A stretch of DNA of 64,000 nt from an uncultured Lachnospiraceae bacterium (GTDB taxonomy: Bacteria > Bacillota > Clostridia > Lachnospirales > Lachnospiraceae): assembly GCA_900316075.1 (NCBI GenBank), contig ONBT01000007.1, forward strand, positions 28,069 to 92,068. Direction: 5' to 3'. This document shows positions 61,373 through 64,000 of this stretch, piece by piece (position 1 is the stretch's first letter; each line of letters starts with the position of its first letter). Under the pieces are notes generated by a model. It worked only from the letters and a program-made list of their open reading frames with translations. It searched no databases and was not told where the DNA came from. The translations under genes and the position numbers were made by a program.

Positions 61373-62701
61373 TCAGTCAATCAATCGCCCGTATATCTGC
61401 CTGCACCTCTCCTCTCGGCGACGTCTCTGAGGTGCTGTATAGTGTACGCGGCCAATCATCTTTCCCAGATTTTTCTGGTCATATAGTTTGTTGATTCTGC
61501 GCATTTCCGGACGTCGAAGTTTGTATGTCACTTCTTCTTTCTGTATTTGAATCTGCTGCCCGTCAATTATGAGCGTTCTCAGGTCTCTGAGGAAATCGTC
61601 AAAAGTCGGGAAATGCTCCCGACTGGCTTCATCTATTTCATAAGCCTGCAAGGCATCGTCTTCAGAAAACAGAACACTTTTCTGTATATCTCTCAGTACA
61701 GGCAGGGCTTTCGAAATTCCCTCATTGGGGAAAACCAACTCCCCACCCTTCATCATTTCAAATACTCTACTGGATAATTCCTCGGAATGCTTGAATACCA
61801 GCTTCTCAAACCTCGTATTTTCCTGAAGAGGTTTCTCGTTCCGCATGGGAAAGGCAAACCCACTCTGATACTGACAGCGATAGAACGGCTGATAACCGAT
61901 TTGGAAAGCCACACCATCCAGCACTCCACCATCTATCGAATAATAATTCTTCTTCGAGTTCTGAGAAAAGCGCTGTCCCATTCCTATGGTAGCCACTCCG
62001 CCATTCAGAAAATCAAGCATCCAGTTCGGAGAATGGAAAATGACTCCATATCTCGGGTCACCATATTCATCGGGTTCTCTTTCAAAGTCTTCTCTAGTGA
62101 GAGGTTCGAATGTATCTTTCTCCCAAATGTATTTGCAAGTGGCAAAAAACAGCGCAACGCGAAAATCGTTTGTAAGATCCAGCAGTGCTGTTTCAAAACC
62201 GTAATGCTGAGCAAGGGCTTTATAATTCACATCGCTGATTTTTGCTTCCCAGTATGGAACAATATGAAATCTCCAGATGAACTTTTTGAACTGACAAACG
62301 CGCATATCGGCAACTGCCTTATACAGTTCCGCCGATTTTCCCGTAAGCTTTCGTTTCCTACAGGCTCTACAAAGCCCGGCGTCCGATATCCAATACTTCT
62401 CCGGCTCACCCCGGAAAAAGTGCCTCCTGCTTTGAAATGTAATACCGGTACCAAACGGATAATCCACCAACGTCCCGGAACCGTTCATCAGACTTATCAT
62501 ATCTGAAAACCATTGAGCAGTCCCTCGCCATGGATTATTATCATACCGTTCTACTGCCTTATTGACTCCCTCGGCCCAGATATCATCCTGTAAGCATCGC
62601 TGTAATATCTCATCGATGTTCGCTTCTGAAATCTCAAAATAATCATTTGAAAAGGTATCCCCAATAGCAAACCAGCCGGAGGAATCAGTACGTAGTTTCA
62701 T
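61373..62701 (-). CDS. FRG-domain protein
   Basis: 442 residues from the ATG at 62701 (GAGG upstream). The FRG domain occupies roughly residues 90-270: RRHFFRGEPEKYW, then ALAQHYGFETALLDLTNDFR and VALFFATCKY. FRG (named for its F-R-G motif) appears in phage-, plasmid- and defence-linked proteins, with unknown activity. The flanks (WFAIGDTFSNDYFEISEANI; YKLRRPEMRRINKLYDQKNL) have no known motif. Downstream on the same strand from the DUF6155-like gene and upstream of the unknown 247-residue gene. Confidence 0.8.
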   Translation of the reverse strand: MKLRTDSSGWFAIGDTFSNDYFEISEANIDEILQRCLQDDIWAEGVNKAVERYDNNPWRGTAQWFSDMISLMNGSGTLVDYPFGTGITFQSRRHFFRGEPEKYWISDAGLCRACRKRKLTGKSAELYKAVADMRVCQFKKFIWRFHIVPYWEAKISDVNYKALAQHYGFETALLDLTNDFRVALFFATCKYIWEKDTFEPLTREDFEREPDEYGDPRYGVIFHSPNWMLDFLNGGVATIGMGQRFSQNSKKNYYSIDGGVLDGVAFQIGYQPFYRCQYQSGFAFPMRNEKPLQENTRFEKLVFKHSEELSSRVFEMMKGGELVFPNEGISKALPVLRDIQKSVLFSEDDALQAYEIDEASREHFPTFDDFLRDLRTLIIDGQQIQIQKEEVTYKLRRPEMRRINKLYDQKNLGKMIGRVHYTAPQRRRREERCRQIYGRLID

Positions 62702-62737
62702 AATATGCCTCAAGTAGCGTTCTGTAAAATGAAATCT

Positions 62738-63250
62738 TTAATCAAACTCCGGATCTACGACCTCATCCATTCCCCACCCCATACTTTCAAACGATTCATT
62801 AAGCGCATGAAACCTGTCCCACAGTTCCTCCTTGACCTCTCCATTTTTCTCAGCCATGTCAACCGCTGCCCGGTAAAACGCTGATAGGTCCCTGTAAAAA
62901 GAGGCCTCCATATCCCCGAATGTTTCTGTGAAATCACAGGCGCACTCTGCGGCATACAGATACACCTCCGCTGCAACTCGGGGAGAAATACCGGACACGC
63001 CCTTCACTTCAGAAAGGATTTCCTTGGCAGCTGACATCGACATTCTTTCAAGATTTGCCGGCATCAGAACCTTTGCCAGCTTCTTCTCATACTGATTTAC
63101 CATCTCATCTGTAAAATTCGGATTAAGCCGCAGATTCACCGCATCTTTTACCGCCGGCAAGGAATAAAGTTCAAGGACTAGATTCTCCAGTTCTTGACGA
63201 TTTATAGAGGTCAAAAATGATTTCAGTTTAGAGGTTGTAATTGCTGACAT
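62738..63250 (-). CDS. DUF6155-like protein
   Basis: 170 residues. MSAITTSKLKSFLTSINRQE, then LVLELYSLPAVKDAVNLRLN fits the DUF6155 family, whose role is unknown. The rest is helical (VAAEVYLYAAECACDFTETF). It lies 36 bp upstream of the FRG gene on the same strand, and its ATG follows the stop of the acyltransferase fragment by three bases. Probably co-transcribed with the FRG gene. Confidence 0.65.
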   Translation of the reverse strand: MSAITTSKLKSFLTSINRQELENLVLELYSLPAVKDAVNLRLNPNFTDEMVNQYEKKLAKVLMPANLERMSMSAAKEILSEVKGVSGISPRVAAEVYLYAAECACDFTETFGDMEASFYRDLSAFYRAAVDMAEKNGEVKEELWDRFHALNESFESMGWGMDEVVDPEFD

Positions 63251-63253
63251 CGC

Positions 63254-63886
63254 TCATGAACAAGATGAAAAGCTGAATTTTTGCGTCTTCCTTCCAAACA
63301 GAACAAGTTCCACCCGTCTTCCGGCAATTGCATACATAAAGAGCTGAATGACCAGCATCACTGCAACGGAAGCAAGAAAGGTGACCAGAGTGTAAATGGT
63401 CTGATTCGGAAAGATCGGATTATAGCCTTTTTCCGCAATGACTTTTCGCATATACGCCGGAATGAAGGACTCCATCACGAAGCCCTGAATCAGATAGGAT
63501 TGCAGGGAAATCGTTCCGGTAAAGCGCATCAGCCGGGAAAAGCGGCTGTATTCGGCTTTTGCATATACCCAATGCAGCAGGACCATGACCAGAAGAACCC
63601 CGGCAAAGCTGTAGGCATAGTGCAGAGCCAGGCGGCCAATCGTCCCACCGATTGAATTCTTTAGGGAAAAGGTCTCATACGCGTAAGACCCGGTCCCCAT
63701 ATAGATTCCGAAAGCAGCTAGATAGATGGCCAGACAGAGAAGGATTCCTGCAGCCTTTTTCCCTGGCGTATTCAGCCGGTTCCTCATCTTCGAAAGCAGG
63801 TCAAAGCAGGCAATACTGTATCCGACCAGAATATCCGGCAGGTGGAGCGCATTCGTCCCGCGCCCGGGTACCAGCATGAGAATCAC
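63254..63886 (-). pseudogene. C-terminal part of an acyltransferase-3 membrane protein
   Basis: 210 residues with five to six membrane helices, e.g. AAGILLCLAIYLAAFGIYMG and GRLALHYAYSFAGVLLVMVL; LMRFTGTISLQSYLIQGFVM resembles the end of acyltransferase-3 (OafA/NodX) proteins, which are about 350 residues long. The catalytic N-terminal helices and His are absent. The frame begins at a GTG just after an in-frame stop near 63918, with no ribosome site. Probably a truncated gene; a short independent protein is less likely. Confidence 0.6.
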
Positions 63887-64000
63887 CCCCCCAATAGGAC
63901 CATAGCCTCTCGGAATCTCTCATCCACTATTCATGCGCATTTCAGAGCTCTCATCTCTCAAATCCCCCCATTTTTCAAACTTTTTCAAATTTAACACTTG
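63887..64000. other. Window end, nothing assigned
   Basis: About 115 bp, AT-rich at the end, with no coding frame, promoter or repeat I can support. The missing acyltransferase N-terminus is not here. Confidence 0.5.

Overview
This window looks like chromosome from an anaerobic, gut-type Firmicute (Bacillota, probably Clostridia or a relative). The reasons are AGGAGG-type ribosome binding sites, a rubredoxin, an iron-dependent alcohol dehydrogenase, a bile-salt-hydrolase-type enzyme, ECF vitamin transporters, GPH sugar carriers, DUF5648 surface repeats and a DinB/YolD pair. No rRNA, tRNA or CRISPR array was seen, so genus is not assigned. Most of the window is GC-rich by eye. The last ~10 kb (53.7-64 kb) is visibly more AT-rich.

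Layout. 1-14.7 kb: a DUF2974 hydrolase (cut by the window edge), a P-loop ATPase, HflX, a shikimate-kinase-like protein, a SEC-C protein, a REP-associated tyrosine transposase (RAYT), a secreted DUF5648 protein with a clear promoter and terminator, a 27-codon small gene, a formate/nitrite channel and a membrane UDP-sugar 4,6-dehydratase. 14.8-25.5 kb: carbohydrate catabolism (Fe-alcohol dehydrogenase, LacI regulator, fucose-isomerase-like enzyme, GPH carrier, two AraC regulators, type-B carboxylesterase, SGNH hydrolase). 25.5-35.1 kb: a TRIC channel, DinB-YolD-hydrolase operon, an ECF transporter (S, double ATPase, T), an M18 aminopeptidase and a PHP phosphoesterase. 35.3-43.0 kb: a complete four-gene Wadjet (JetDABC) anti-plasmid operon. 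43.5-53.6 kb: GPH carrier, two sigma factors (one with a membrane beta-propeller protein that is probably its anti-sigma), rubredoxin, a FolT-type S component behind a ~280-nt leader, an O-antigen-ligase-like protein and the bile-salt-hydrolase homologue. 53.7-64 kb: a defence/toxin-antitoxin zone with DarTG, VapBC, a decayed YefM-YoeB pair, a DUF6978/DUF1828 pair, an FRG-domain protein, a glycan/lipid ABC exporter and several broken genes.

The dominant non-coding structure is a family of interspersed repeats bounded by inverted 13-mers of the form GGGGWCAGGWACC. They form 15 clusters, all left of 45.1 kb. One cluster surrounds the RAYT, and several run into the 3' ends of genes, replacing C-terminal codons and stop codons. 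A second signal is a strongly over-represented short word, GAATAAT/ATTATTC, often extended to TGAATAATRTAAA. It occurs in genes and between genes on both strands. Two genes (hflX and the hydrolase after dinB-yolD) are preceded by a short ORF that repeats their own first codons. The folT leader has its own promoter and a terminator that buries the ribosome binding site. It is the best candidate here for an unrecognised regulatory RNA.
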